From Cyanobium sp. CZS25K (GTDB lineage: Bacteria > Cyanobacteriota > Cyanobacteriia > PCC-6307 > Cyanobiaceae), in the NCBI GenBank assembly GCA_030373325.1, contig JAUCZB010000007.1, positions 1 to 64,000 of the forward strand: a stretch of 64,000 bases of DNA. Direction: 5' to 3'. Below the pieces are notes generated by a model. It was not told the origin of the DNA. It saw only the letters and a program-made list of their open reading frames with translations, and did not search any database. How positions within the stretch are numbered: position 1 is the first letter of the stretch; the number at the start of each line of letters is the position of its first letter. A program made the position numbers and the translations under genes. Of this stretch, positions 1-7,239 are shown in pieces.

Positions 1-116
1 ACCGCGGCGGCCTGGGCATCGAGGCGATGCACGAGCGCAACGTGCACAACTTCCCCCTCGACCTGGCGGCCACCGCCAGCACCCCTGTGGCCCTCACCGC
101 TCCATCGATCGGTTAG
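1..116 (+). CDS. psbA: Photosystem II D1 protein, C-terminal end (partial)
   Basis: This is the last 37 codons of a D1 reaction-centre protein; the gene starts before the window. The frame ends in [14 protein letters not shown] followed by a short tail ending APSIG. The C-terminal ligands of the Mn4CaO5 cluster are all present by family numbering: His332, Glu333, His337, Asp342 and Ala344. The tail after Ala344 is the extension that CtpA removes during maturation. The residues just before His332 (GIEAM) differ from the common GMEVM form, so this may be one of several psbA paralogues. Because the ligands are kept, it is not a ligand-less 'rogue' D1 or a chlorophyll f synthase type. Confidence 0.95.
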   Translation, partial: RGGLGIEAMHERNVHNFPLDLAATASTPVALTAPSIG

Positions 117-162
117 TGGGGCTTTGAACCCCGCCCAGCCGCCATCCGCCTGAGCACCTCCC

Positions 163-184
163 GGGCCCGGACTCCACCGGGCCC
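163..184 (+). terminator. Probable psbA terminator hairpin
   Basis: An 8-bp perfect GC stem (GGGCCCGG / CCGGGCCC) with a 6-base loop is followed at once by TTTC. It lies 47 bases after the psbA stop and before the next gene, as expected for an intrinsic terminator, although the T run is short. Confidence 0.6.
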
Positions 185-241
185 TTTCGCCGTTCCAGCC
201 CAAAAGCCTTGCCATCCCCCTCGCCCGGAGCCGCCCCAGCC

Positions 242-898
242 ATGGATCACCTGCTTCTGCCCCTGCGACGCCTGGCGCTGACCGCCCTCGCCTCCCTGGC
301 GATGCTGCTGCTCACCGCCGCCCCTCCGGGCGGCCTCGCCGCCGCCACCCCGGCAGCCCCGGCCCAGTCCCCGGTGGAGCCGGCCGTGCTGGCCAAAGCG
401 GTGCTGGAGATGGAGCAGCTGGATCGGCTGCGGGTGGGGCTGGCCTCCAGCCTGGAAGGCCGCAGCGAGGAGCCCACCCTGCAGACCATGAAGGAGGTCT
501 GCAAGCCGGTGGGCACCAAGGCCGCCGCCATCGGCAAGGAGAACGGCTGGCAGGTGCGCCAGGTGGCTGCCAAGTACCGCAACCCCGACCATGCCCCGGC
601 CAATGCCCAGGAGCGGGAGGTGATCGATCTGTTCCACCGCCAGCCGGCAATCACCGGCCTGTGGCAACCGGCCAGCGCCGAGCAAGGCGCCGGTGTGAAC
701 TACTACCGCCGGATCAACGTGGAGCCCAGCTGCCTGGCCTGCCATGGCACCAAAGCCAACCGTCCGGCCTTCGTGAAGGACAACTACCCGGACGACAAGG
801 CCTTTGATTTCCAGGTGGGCGATCTGCGCGGCATGTACGCCGTGTTCATTCCGGAGGTGCAGCAGGCTCGTGGCACCCTGCAAGAGACCCCCGGCTGA
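242..898 (+). CDS. Tll0287-like (DUF3365) c-type haem protein
   Basis: This 218-residue protein has an N-terminal hydrophobic signal (about residues 8-26) ending in an Ala/Pro-rich region, then a DUF3365/Tll0287-like domain. The c-type haem motif CLACH is visible in the C-terminal third. Family members such as Tll0287 are lumenal or periplasmic haem proteins thought to act in redox or oxygen sensing; their exact role is unsettled. I chose the ATG at 242 because it starts directly before the signal peptide; an in-frame ATG at 209 would add an unlikely Pro/Ser-rich leader. The gene ends 5 bases before a cytochrome b561-like gene, so the two probably form a redox pair. It lies right after psbA. 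Confidence 0.85.
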   Translation: MDHLLLPLRRLALTALASLAMLLLTAAPPGGLAAATPAAPAQSPVEPAVLAKAVLEMEQLDRLRVGLASSLEGRSEEPTLQTMKEVCKPVGTKAAAIGKENGWQVRQVAAKYRNPDHAPANAQEREVIDLFHRQPAITGLWQPASAEQGAGVNYYRRINVEPSCLACHGTKANRPAFVKDNYPDDKAFDFQVGDLRGMYAVFIPEVQQARGTLQETPG

Positions 899-903
899 GG
901 CCA

Positions 904-1434
904 ATGGCGCGCCCCTACCAACCCTCCCTCCTGCGGCTGCTGCATGGGGGCACGGCCCTGCTGGTGCTGGGCTGCTGGCTGAGCGGTCTGTTCGTGTACA
1001 GCCGCTACGACGGCCGCTGGGGGCGACTGCCCTTCGCCCCAGCCGGCGACTGGATCGACATCCATGGCCTGATCGGCGTGGGGCTGCTGGTGCTGGCCCT
1101 GCCCTTTGCGGCCTATGCCTTCAGCCTGGGCCGCGCGCGGCTGCGGCGGGCGACCAACAGCCTGACCCTGGTGGCCCTGGCCCTGGCGATGGGCAGTGGC
1201 AAGTTGATGGAGGAGGACTGGCTGAGGGAAGGCCAGCTGCACCATGCGGTGTATGGCCTGCACCTGCTGGGCTGGCTGCTGATCGGCCTGGCGGTGCTGG
1301 TGCACATCGGCGGCAGCCTGCGGTTGGGGGGCTGGCCGCTGCTGAGCTCGATGGCCAGCCCGGCCCTGAAAAAGGGCGACCTGCCGGGCGACTGGCCGGC
1401 CCAGGTGGGGCGGTTTCTGGGGCGGAGCCGATGA
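904..1434 (+). CDS. Cytochrome b561/b6-like membrane protein
   Basis: The 176-residue protein has four hydrophobic segments (roughly residues 10-30, 55-75, 90-105 and 120-142). His residues sit near the membrane faces (LLHGGT, DIHGLIG, GQLHHAVYGLHLLG, VLVHIGG), as in small b-type cytochromes that bind two haems. The likely role is electron transfer across the membrane. It starts 5 bases after the stop of the c-type haem gene, so the two are almost certainly co-transcribed and may work together. Family assignment rests on topology and His placement. Confidence 0.75.
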   Translation: MARPYQPSLLRLLHGGTALLVLGCWLSGLFVYSRYDGRWGRLPFAPAGDWIDIHGLIGVGLLVLALPFAAYAFSLGRARLRRATNSLTLVALALAMGSGKLMEEDWLREGQLHHAVYGLHLLGWLLIGLAVLVHIGGSLRLGGWPLLSSMASPALKKGDLPGDWPAQVGRFLGRSR

Positions 1435-1459
1435 ACCGCCTGGATGGCCTCCTCTTGTC

Positions 1460-1864
1460 TCACCGCTGCGGGGTGATCAGCTCCAGGCCCGGAAACGCCT
1501 CTCGATAGCGGCGAGCATCCCGCGTCAGCAAAGGAATCCGCTCCACCAGGGCATGGGCGCCGATGAGGAAATCAGGCAGGATCATCTGCCGTTGGCCGGC
1601 ACGCTGGCGGTAGGCGGCATGGGCACGGGCCGCCAGAAAGGCCGCTTCCCTCGGGATGGTGCGGTAGTGGTAGAGGTGGGCCGGCAGGATCTCATCCACC
1701 TCCTCGATCCGCTCGCAGGCAAACGCGATCTCGCCGTAGACGATCACGTTGATCACCACCGGCCCCGCATTCAGAGCCTCCTTCAAGTGCTGGCGGCTCC
1801 AGAGGCTCCAGTGCGGATCCTGCGTGGCCACATCCAGGATCACATTGGAATCCACCAGCACCAT
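1460..1864 (-). CDS. vapC: PIN-domain RNase toxin, VapC family
   Basis: This 134-residue protein starts with MVLVDSNVILDVA, the first acidic motif of PIN nucleases. Further acidic positions follow (GEIAFACERIEEVDE, ILPDFLIGAHAL, LLTRDARRY). The family cleaves RNA with Mg2+ and is held in check by the partner antitoxin. Its start overlaps the stop of the upstream AbrB-type antitoxin, so translation is coupled. The reading frame looks intact. A broken second copy of its 3' end lies near 5.3-5.5 kb. Confidence 0.9.
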   Translation of the reverse strand: MVLVDSNVILDVATQDPHWSLWSRQHLKEALNAGPVVINVIVYGEIAFACERIEEVDEILPAHLYHYRTIPREAAFLAARAHAAYRQRAGQRQMILPDFLIGAHALVERIPLLTRDARRYREAFPGLELITPQR

Positions 1865-2100
1865 CAGGGTTCGCTGCCGCGGCTGAGGGCCAGCAGCTCA
1901 TCGGTGCTCAGGCGCGTGCGCAGCCGTACCTTCTGCAGCCGTTGCACCCCTTCCTCCCCGCGGCTGGGTTGGCCCTCCAGCTTCTCGAGGATCACCCGTC
2001 CGCCCTCCTCCACGAAGCGCACCTCCGTGTGGGGCAGGAGGCCGCACCGCTCCCGCAGGCTCTGGGGAATCGTCACCTGCCCCTTGCTTGTGATCCGCAT
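1864..2100 (-). CDS. vapB: AbrB/MazE-type antitoxin for VapC
   Basis: The 78-residue protein has an N-terminal swapped-hairpin AbrB DNA-binding domain (MRITSKGQVTIPQSLRE) and a charged C-terminal tail likely to wrap the VapC toxin. It should bind its own promoter and neutralise the PIN toxin encoded directly after it, with which it overlaps by one base. A 15-bp palindrome lies about 20 bases upstream of its start codon and is a likely operator. Confidence 0.9.
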   Translation of the reverse strand: MRITSKGQVTIPQSLRERCGLLPHTEVRFVEEGGRVILEKLEGQPSRGEEGVQRLQKVRLRTRLSTDELLALSRGSEP

Positions 2101-2118
2101 GGCGCCAGGCCCGACAAC

Positions 2119-2133
2119 AGTAAGAATCTTACT
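2119..2133. promoter_or_regulatory. Palindromic operator candidate upstream of vapBC
   Basis: The 15-bp palindrome AGTAAGAATCTTACT lies about 20 bases upstream of the vapB start. AbrB-type antitoxins repress their own operons through such inverted repeats, so this is the probable autoregulatory site. The palindrome is seen directly; the function is inferred. Confidence 0.5.
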
Positions 2134-2174
2134 TCGGCTGTCGCTGCAGGAACGGGCCCTCCCAGACCACCGGG

Positions 2175-2856
2175 AATGACCATTGCCGCGTCGCAGTCAT
2201 TCAGCCGATGCGCAGCACGATCGCCGTCTTCCACGGCTTCGACGCCCCTCTGCTCACCGATCGCAGCCACGATCCGCCACTGGCGGGTGGTGGTGATCTG
2301 TCCGTCCCGTGCCCTCAACTTCGGTGATGCCCAGCCGGTGGCCGAATTCCTGCAGGAGCGGGTGCACTGGATCGAACTGCTGCCCGCCCTGCGGGATCCG
2401 GGAGCACCGCCACTGCTGCGAACGCTGGCCCTGCTGGTGCAGACAGAAGAGGACCTGCCGGCCACCACCGCCACCATCCGGGCCCAGGTGGCCGGCACGG
2501 CTCTGGAGGAGGAAATCGCCGATGGGATCGCCGCTATCCTGGTTTCACGGTTCAGCGGCCGGTCGATCCCGGAAATCTGCGCCATGGGCGGCATCACCCT
2601 GGAGGATTTCACCCAGAGCGTGGCCTATCGCGAGATCTATGGCCTGGGGCGGCAGGAAGGCCAGACGGAAGGCCGACGTCAGGGTGAACTCGAGATGACC
2701 CTGCGCCTGCTGCACCTCCGCTGCGGTCAGCTCTCCGCCGAGCAGGACGCCCGCATTCGCCAGCTGCCCCTCCAGCGGCTGGAAGCCCTCGCCGAAGCCC
2801 TGCTCGACTTCCAGGGCCCAGAGGATCTCGACGCCTGGCTGGCGGCTGGCCGCTGA
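2175..2856 (+). pseudogene. Remnant of an Rpn/DUF2887 nuclease-transposase family protein
   Basis: The frame from about 2275 to the stop matches the middle and C-terminal part of the cyanobacterial DUF2887 (Rpn, PD-(D/E)XK nuclease-like) family: a 'W-R-V-V-V-I-C-P-S-R' strand, a helical region, and a DUF4351-like tail (LRLLHLRCGQLS...RLEALAEALLDF). The usual N-terminus with the nuclease core strands is missing. The preceding in-frame residues are Ser/Ala/Pro-rich and look like noncoding sequence. I therefore call it a 5'-truncated relic; an expressed fragment cannot be excluded. Confidence 0.65.
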
Positions 2857-2976
2857 GGCTTCACCTCACGGCGGGGTGGGCCCGTCCGGGGAGTTGCGCA
2901 CCGGTTGATCTCAGCGGAGCCTGCGTCTGCATGGATCGGCGGGCTGAGCGGGCCGAAATCCACCGGGTCCGCGCAC

Positions 2977-4041
2977 TCAGGCGGCGATGATCCTGCGCAG
3001 GTCGTCGGCGAGGCTGCGGCCACGTGCATCGGCGGTGACGATCTCGATCTGATCGGGGCCGGCGGCCCCCAGGCCCAGGTCCACGGCCCTCCGGATCTGC
3101 TCCAGTTGCCAGAGCGGGCCGCGGGCCACCGCGTCGGTGGTGCCGAGCGAGCGCAGCAGGGCCACGGCCACCACGTCCACCGCCACCCGGTCGGTGCCCG
3201 CCAGGATCACCCCCGGGCGGACCTTGCGGCCGGATTCCGGCCCGCCGTCGACGAAGGCCTCCACCCCATCGAGCAGCACCAGGGCCGGGCGGTAGGCCTG
3301 ATTGATCTCGGCGATCATCAGCCGCTGGTGGGGGGAGCTGTGCAGATCGCCCATGTAGTTGTGGGGATCGCCGGGCACATGTTTGGCCACCAGCCCCACC
3401 GAGTTCTTCAGCGAGAGGGTGAAGTGCCCGCCGAAGCGATGGGTCTTGAGGCAGCAGGTGTTCACCACCGCACCGGCCTCCAGGGCCGGCCGGGCGAAGG
3501 CGAACCCCTTCGGCCAGTGGGTGCCCTCGGCGGCCACGTACTGCCAGCCGTCCCGGTCCAGCTCATCGAGCACCAGGGCCTGCAGGCCGAGGCGGTCGGC
3601 CAGGGCGAACACCCCCTTGGTCTCCATCGCCCGGCGGGTGTCGGCCATGCCGGAGCGATCCCCCACCGTGATGGCGCCGGCGCCGGCGTTGCGCAGTTCG
3701 GCCACCAGCGACTCCAGCAGCGGCGTGTCGGTGGCGGCCGGGGCCGGATCGGCGGTGTTGTAGTTGGGCTTGAGGAAGACCGAACGGCCCCTCAGGCCCG
3801 TGGGTTGCAGCAGGTCGATCGCCGCGCGGGTGCCGGCTACCCGGTCGTCGCTGCGGATCAGCACCACCCGGCTGACGCCGGCGGTGGGAGCCGATGCCGA
3901 GGCGGCCGTGGCGGCGGCCCGGGATCCGGGAGACGCCTTCGATCCGCAGGCCGCCGATAGGGCGGCGCTGCCCGCGGCCAGGCTCGCCAGCCGCAGCACC
4001 CGTCGCCGGCTGAGGCTCTGGCGGGGATCGGAACCGTCCAT
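2977..4041 (-). CDS. Tat-exported DUF362 protein
   Basis: The 354-residue protein begins MDGSDPRQSLSRRRVLRLAS, a twin-arginine signal (SRRRVLRLA) followed by a hydrophobic stretch ending AALSAACGSK, where the Cys could be lipidated. The rest fits DUF362, a family of unknown biochemical role sometimes fused to ferredoxin domains; no CxxC clusters are seen here. Recognisable blocks are FLKPNYN near the start, ITVGDRSG, and TCCLKTHRFGGHFTLSLKN. I chose the start at the Met in front of the Tat signal; an upstream in-frame start would give an unlikely leader. Protein export by Tat fits the tatA gene elsewhere in this window. Confidence 0.85.
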   Translation of the reverse strand: MDGSDPRQSLSRRRVLRLASLAAGSAALSAACGSKASPGSRAAATAASASAPTAGVSRVVLIRSDDRVAGTRAAIDLLQPTGLRGRSVFLKPNYNTADPAPAATDTPLLESLVAELRNAGAGAITVGDRSGMADTRRAMETKGVFALADRLGLQALVLDELDRDGWQYVAAEGTHWPKGFAFARPALEAGAVVNTCCLKTHRFGGHFTLSLKNSVGLVAKHVPGDPHNYMGDLHSSPHQRLMIAEINQAYRPALVLLDGVEAFVDGGPESGRKVRPGVILAGTDRVAVDVVAVALLRSLGTTDAVARGPLWQLEQIRRAVDLGLGAAGPDQIEIVTADARGRSLADDLRRIIAA

Positions 4042-4193
4042 GGGAGAGCGGCCGCGGTGCTTTTTCAAGCTATCGCCGGCCAACTGGCGATGTGCTGGCC
4101 TTGCGTAGCCCATCGCCGGCGGTGGGCTCCACCTGGATGCGCAGGGTCGGTGCCTCGACAGGTGCACTGATCATGAGATCGTCTCCCCACGCT

Positions 4194-4350
4194 TCAAGAG
4201 AGGCCGTCGTCAAGGGGCCATCCGGTCACCGAATCGATGAACGCCTGAATGTCGGCCTCTTCGGGACTCTGGGCCGCGGGCAGTGACTGCCGCCGCGCTT
4301 CCGCCTCGAACTCCTGGCCCGCCGGCGCTCGCGATGCTCCCGCACCTTGC
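4194..4350 (-). pseudogene. Broken MazE-like (DUF3018) antitoxin
   Basis: Two pieces of a DUF3018 antitoxin can be read in different frames. The first is KVREHRERR, the family's N-terminal DNA-binding start, at about 4320-4347. The second is [20 protein letters not shown] and the following helix, running to the stop at 4194. The family's middle segment between these blocks is missing. The most economical reading is an internal deletion with a frameshift. No MazF partner is visible next to it. Confidence 0.55.
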
Positions 4351-4466
4351 GGCGGGTGAAGACCAGGCGCTGTCGCAACGGCGATCCCCAGGCGGTGGCG
4401 ACCAACCACCGGACCAGAACGCCGCGGATGCATCAACATGCCTCGACACTCCAGGTGCCGGCCGCC

Positions 4467-4706
4467 GTGCGTCTCACCACCATGGATCGCATCGAAGGCA
4501 GGCCGATCCAGAACGTCTTCGGGGTGGTGCTTGGCGAGACGATCCTGGGCCTCGCCCTGTTCCGTGATCTGCTCGCCGGCATCCGCGACCTGATGGGCGG
4601 CCGGGCACGGGCCTACGAGACGGCACTCGAGCGGGCCCGGGAGATGGCCCTGGCGGAACTCCAGGAGCGGGCCATCGTTTCCAGCAGGGACTGCATGGAC
4701 TCGTAG
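4467..4706 (+). pseudogene. Truncated YbjQ (DUF74) protein
   Basis: From a GTG at 4467 the frame gives [14 protein letters not shown], then [17 protein letters not shown] and the [20 protein letters not shown] helix. This is the N-terminal two thirds of the YbjQ/DUF74 family, a small pentameric fold of unknown function. The conserved C-terminal strands (the family's NAVVGVDLDY...SASGTAV region) are gone. The frame runs instead into a few residues that overlap an antisense Phd-like fragment. This is a 3'-truncated relic created by a recombination junction near 4671. Confidence 0.65.
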
Positions 4707-4735
4707 TCGCTGAAATCCATCACATTCGAAGAGGG
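4671..4735 (-). pseudogene. Short Phd/YefM antitoxin fragment
   Basis: On the minus strand the residues [17 protein letters not shown] match the 'VV-S-DYE-LMETLYLL' block found in the middle of Phd/YefM antitoxins. Nothing recognisable is joined to either end. It meets the broken end of the YbjQ relic, so the two fragments mark a junction. The match is short, and the call depends on this one motif. Confidence 0.35.
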
Positions 4736-5145
4736 GAGTGGCTTGAGATGGCGGTACAGGAGGGCATGGCTCCAACACAATGACTTGCCAACCAGAAGCG
4801 TCTGTCGAGGACAACTGACCGGGCTGAACAGGATCCGCAAGCGGATGTCAGGACCCTCATCTCCGTCTCCTTGAAGATCCCCTGGACTCCTGAAGAAAAC
4901 CTATGGCGCGGCGCTCCGACAGGGACGGTCGCAAGTCGTACGGAACCCATGCGGGGAAACTGGCAGAACGAGGACTGCCAAGGGGGATCAGATCACTTCA
5001 GACCAGCCAGGCCCATGGCTGACATCCACAGAACTGCCGGTGTGGAGGTGGATGGGCTTTATTGGACAGACTGGGCCCCTCGCGGGCAGGTCCTGCCGGA
5101 CCGTGCGATTCACGGTACGGGCGAGAATCCTATGGGGCGAACGCC
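4736..5145. other. Gap with no recognisable gene
   Basis: About 410 bases lie between the Phd fragment and the next antitoxin relic. Short frames exist on both strands, but none carries a motif I recognise. It is probably decayed sequence within the TA graveyard. Confidence 0.5.
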
Positions 5146-5322
5146 ATGCAGGCCAGCTCCGCCAACGATCTCAAGACCCCCGGTGTCGGTGCTCTTGCCG
5201 AGGCGCTCCAGCAGCCAAGCGAGGTGGCCGTGAGTGTGCGCGGCGATCTTGCGGCCGGGCGGTTCGTGGCGAAATCGGTGGACGCCCGAATCGCCTTGCC
5301 TTCGCTCACCGCGCAGGGGTGA
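5146..5322 (+). pseudogene. Internally deleted Phd-type antitoxin
   Basis: The 58-codon frame starts MQASSANDLKTPGVGALAEA, the classic Phd/YefM opening, and continues to VAVSVRG. At this point the family normally continues with a strand like KTRYVVMDLE and a long helix. Here the frame jumps directly to DLAAGRFVAKSVDARI, which matches the far C-terminal end of such antitoxins. The middle third is therefore deleted in frame. The short product might still be made but probably cannot fold as a Phd domain. Its 3' end overlaps the vapBC relic on the other strand. Confidence 0.6.
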
Positions 5323-5520
5323 TCAGCGCCAGGCTCGGAAACGCCTGGCGACAGCGGCGGGCGTCTCTCGTCAGCAGCGGGATCCTCTGCCGTTGGCCGC
5401 CACGCTCGCGGGGTTCGGCATGGGCACGGGAGGGCCAGCAGCTCATCGGTGCTCGGGCGTGTGCGCAGCCGAACCTTCCGTGTGGGGCAGAAGCAGGCCA
5501 GAGCATCGCGGAAGAACCGT
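5306..5520 (-). pseudogene. Collapsed second copy of vapBC
   Basis: The DNA is a patchy copy of the vapBC locus at 1.46-2.1 kb. On the minus strand, the 3' end of vapC is clear (RIPLLTRDARRCRQAFPSLA, against RIPLLTRDARRYREAFPGLE in the intact gene). An upstream 'RAHAEPRERGGQRQ' piece is joined straight to it with the intervening residues missing. Further upstream, pieces of the vapB 3' end and of its 'tccgtgtggggcag' stretch remain. At least three deletions reduced about 640 bases to about 210. Confidence 0.7.
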
Positions 5521-5554
5521 GGATCGAGGCCCTGCGCTTTCGCTCGAGGACCAT

Positions 5555-5587
5555 CTGAATTACGATTGCCTAAATGCAGTAATTCAG
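5555..5587. promoter_or_regulatory. Two-arm operator candidate upstream of second vapBC
   Basis: A perfect 9-bp inverted repeat, CTGAATTAC and GTAATTCAG separated by 15 bases, ends 3 bases before the antitoxin ATG. The two half sites are one to two helical turns apart, as expected for an AbrB-type antitoxin that represses its own operon. Confidence 0.5.
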
Positions 5588-5590
5588 GCG

Positions 5591-5821
5591 ATGCGCAGCA
5601 CCATCACCGCCCGCGGCCAGACGGTGGTTCCGGCCCCGATCCGCGAACGCTTCCAGCTGGGTCCGTCCACGCGGTTGGAATGGATCGTGGAGGGCGATGG
5701 GACCATCCGCGTGGTTCCCGTTGCCCTGGATCCCATCACCGCCTTCCGGGGCTCCGGCGCCGGCGGCGCCACCACCCGTCTGCTCGCCGAACGTAGCCGC
5801 GACCGCCAGCAGGAGGCCTGA
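5591..5821 (+). CDS. vapB: AbrB/MazE-type antitoxin
   Basis: The 76-residue protein starts MRSTITARGQTVVPAPIRER, an AbrB-type swapped-hairpin domain, and ends in a charged helix (TRLLAERSRDRQQEA) likely to bind the toxin. Its TGA overlaps the ATG of the PIN toxin (ATGA). I chose the ATG at 5591 because it fits the domain start and lies just after the inverted repeat; a longer upstream frame reads into decayed sequence. Confidence 0.85.
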   Translation: MRSTITARGQTVVPAPIRERFQLGPSTRLEWIVEGDGTIRVVPVALDPITAFRGSGAGGATTRLLAERSRDRQQEA

Positions 5822-6222
5822 TGGCCGGCCGCTGGCTGCTCGACACCTCCGCCCTGCTGGCCCTGCGCGACAACGAAGCCGGCGCGGAGCGGGTCGCCGA
5901 ACTGCTGCAGCGCTCCCAGGCCCGCCAGGGCTGTTGCCTGGTGTGCTTCATGAGCCGCATGGAGTTGCTCTATCGGGTCTGGAAGGACGAGGGCGAGCGG
6001 ACCGCCCGCCTCGCCGACGCCCAGCTCCAGTCCCTGCCCCTGGATTGGGTGACGGCCAGTGATGCCCTGCTGGAGCGGGCGGCGGCCATCAAGGCCAGCC
6101 ATCCCCTCTCCGTGGCCGATGCCTGGATCGCCGCCGCCGCTGAGCAGGAGGGTGCGGTGCTGGTCCACAAGGATCCTGAATTCCGCTCCCTGGACCACCT
6201 CCCCCAGGACTGGCTGGGCTGA
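5821..6222 (+). CDS. vapC: PIN-domain RNase toxin, VapC family
   Basis: This 133-residue PIN protein starts MAGRWLLDTSALLALRDNE with the first acidic motif, and has FMSRMELLYRVWKDE and LSVADAWIAAAA as the central and third motifs. It is translationally coupled to the antitoxin by an ATGA overlap. It is only distantly like the VapC at 1.46 kb, so the two intact pairs are different lineages and not a recent duplication. Confidence 0.88.
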   Translation: MAGRWLLDTSALLALRDNEAGAERVAELLQRSQARQGCCLVCFMSRMELLYRVWKDEGERTARLADAQLQSLPLDWVTASDALLERAAAIKASHPLSVADAWIAAAAEQEGAVLVHKDPEFRSLDHLPQDWLG

Positions 6223-6241
6223 AGCCACCACGAAGGCCTGA

Positions 6242-6613
6242 TCAAAGCGGCTCACCCGGCAGGAAACGCCGGATGAACAGCGCCAGCGGCATCGGGCCGC
6301 AGCGGGGCTGCCAGCTGGCGCCCCCGGGGAGCCGCCGCCAGCACTGCACCTGCAGCTCGGCACGGACTCCAGCAAGCAACTGCACCCGGTAGCGGTACTC
6401 AGCATCGGCGGCCTGCACAGGGGCAGAGAGGTCTTCGGCGCCGGGCTGGCTGCTGCGGAAGGCGTCGAGAAAGGCGGCGGCCTCGGGGTTGTGGCGCAGG
6501 GCCGTGGCGAAGCGCCAGGCGGCTCCGGTGGGGTAGCCGTCGTGGTGGAGGTAAAGGTGGCGCTCCGGAACGCTGGGAAAGCCGGTGAACGAGTAGACGG
6601 CGCGGGTGGCCAA
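6242..6613 (-). CDS. Conserved hypothetical protein with DGYPTGAA motif
   Basis: The 123-residue protein begins MATRAVYSFTGFPSVPERHLYLHHDGYPTGAAW. Proteins with a similar 'Y.HHDGYP.GAA' opening are found in phages and mobile regions of many bacteria; their function is unknown to me. No signal peptide or membrane segment is visible. It converges on the vapC gene, with 19 bases between the stops. The surroundings are full of TA and restriction relics, so it is probably mobile accessory DNA. Confidence 0.55.
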   Translation of the reverse strand: MATRAVYSFTGFPSVPERHLYLHHDGYPTGAAWRFATALRHNPEAAAFLDAFRSSQPGAEDLSAPVQAADAEYRYRVQLLAGVRAELQVQCWRRLPGGASWQPRCGPMPLALFIRRFLPGEPL

Positions 6614-6758
6614 GGGGCTGGGGCGGCTGCACTTGGAAGTGCCACCGGCGTCTCACGCCCAGGCGGTGTTCAGCTCCCTGGCTGCTGCTGGCCTGCTGGC
6701 GCCAAAAACTTCCAGATAGTTTGAACGCGTAATGCCTGGCCCCACCTGGAGAGTTGCG

Positions 6759-7028
6759 ATGGAAGCCGCGGATGACGCCACCAGCTCGCTCACCAGCAAG
6801 GGGCAGGCGACCATCCCCAAGGCGTTGCGGCAGCAGTTCGGGCTTGCCAGGGGCAGCCGCGTCAGTTTCGCGTTGGTGGGGGATCACGCGGAGGACGCAG
6901 CCGATGCCCAGCACCATGCCAGCTGCCGCGGCTGCGCGTCGATGGCGTCGTTCGATGTTCGCGGCTTTGTGCGGCGGATCCGGCAGCTCAATCTCGCGCC
7001 ACGCCTCTTCGTTCCGGCTGGGACCTGA
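6759..7028 (+). pseudogene. Frameshifted AbrB-type antitoxin relic
   Basis: From the ATG at 6759 the frame gives a standard AbrB start, SSLTSKGQATIPKALRQQFGLARGSRVSFALVGDHAE, about the first 50 residues. It then changes to unrelated residues (DAADAQHHASCRG) to the stop at 7028. The DNA-binding part is present but the toxin-binding tail has been lost, probably by a frameshift or deletion near 6890. No toxin follows in frame. Confidence 0.5.
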
Positions 7029-7052
7029 GCAGGGCCAAGCAGCTGAGTGGCC

Positions 7053-7067
7053 GTACGTTGGACGTAC
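7053..7067. promoter_or_regulatory. Palindromic operator candidate of a TA relic
   Basis: The 15-bp palindrome GTACGTTGGACGTAC lies 14 bases before the ATG of the small antitoxin-like frame at 7082. Inverted repeats of this form commonly precede ribbon-helix-helix antitoxin genes. It supports reading the following sequence as the remains of a TA operon. Confidence 0.5.
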
Positions 7068-7081
7068 AAAGAGACTGGCCT

Positions 7082-7225
7082 ATGGACCGTGCCAGCACCC
7101 GCGCCCGTGATCGGCGCCTTGACCAGGAGGCACTCGACGCCTGGGAGCGAACCAACCAACGGCCGGCACTCTCCCTGAAGGGACTGCGCTCGCGGTTGGA
7201 TCGGCCTTCGCCGTTCCAGGACTGA
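7082..7225 (+). pseudogene. Possible C-terminal piece of a TacA-like (DUF1778) antitoxin
   Basis: The 47-codon frame reads LDQEALDAWERTNQRPALSL and ends LDRPSPFQD. This resembles the toxin-wrapping end of DUF1778/TacA antitoxins, which typically end with a run such as 'L-RPSPF'. The ribbon-helix-helix N-terminus is absent. Its position just before a GNAT toxin relic, and after a palindromic operator, agrees with a decayed TacAT operon. The sequence match is short and the assignment is tentative. Confidence 0.4.
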
Positions 7226-7239
7226 GCGCCGGCTACCTG

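Noticed and set aside
2905-3960. A 351-codon plus-strand frame opposite the DUF362 gene
   Set aside because: No domain, and the minus strand shows a Tat signal and DUF362 blocks.
4070-4174. A 34-codon minus-strand frame (MISAPVEAPTLRIQ...)
   Set aside because: Too short, no family recognised, and no supporting signal; it may be part of the leader of the DUF362 gene.
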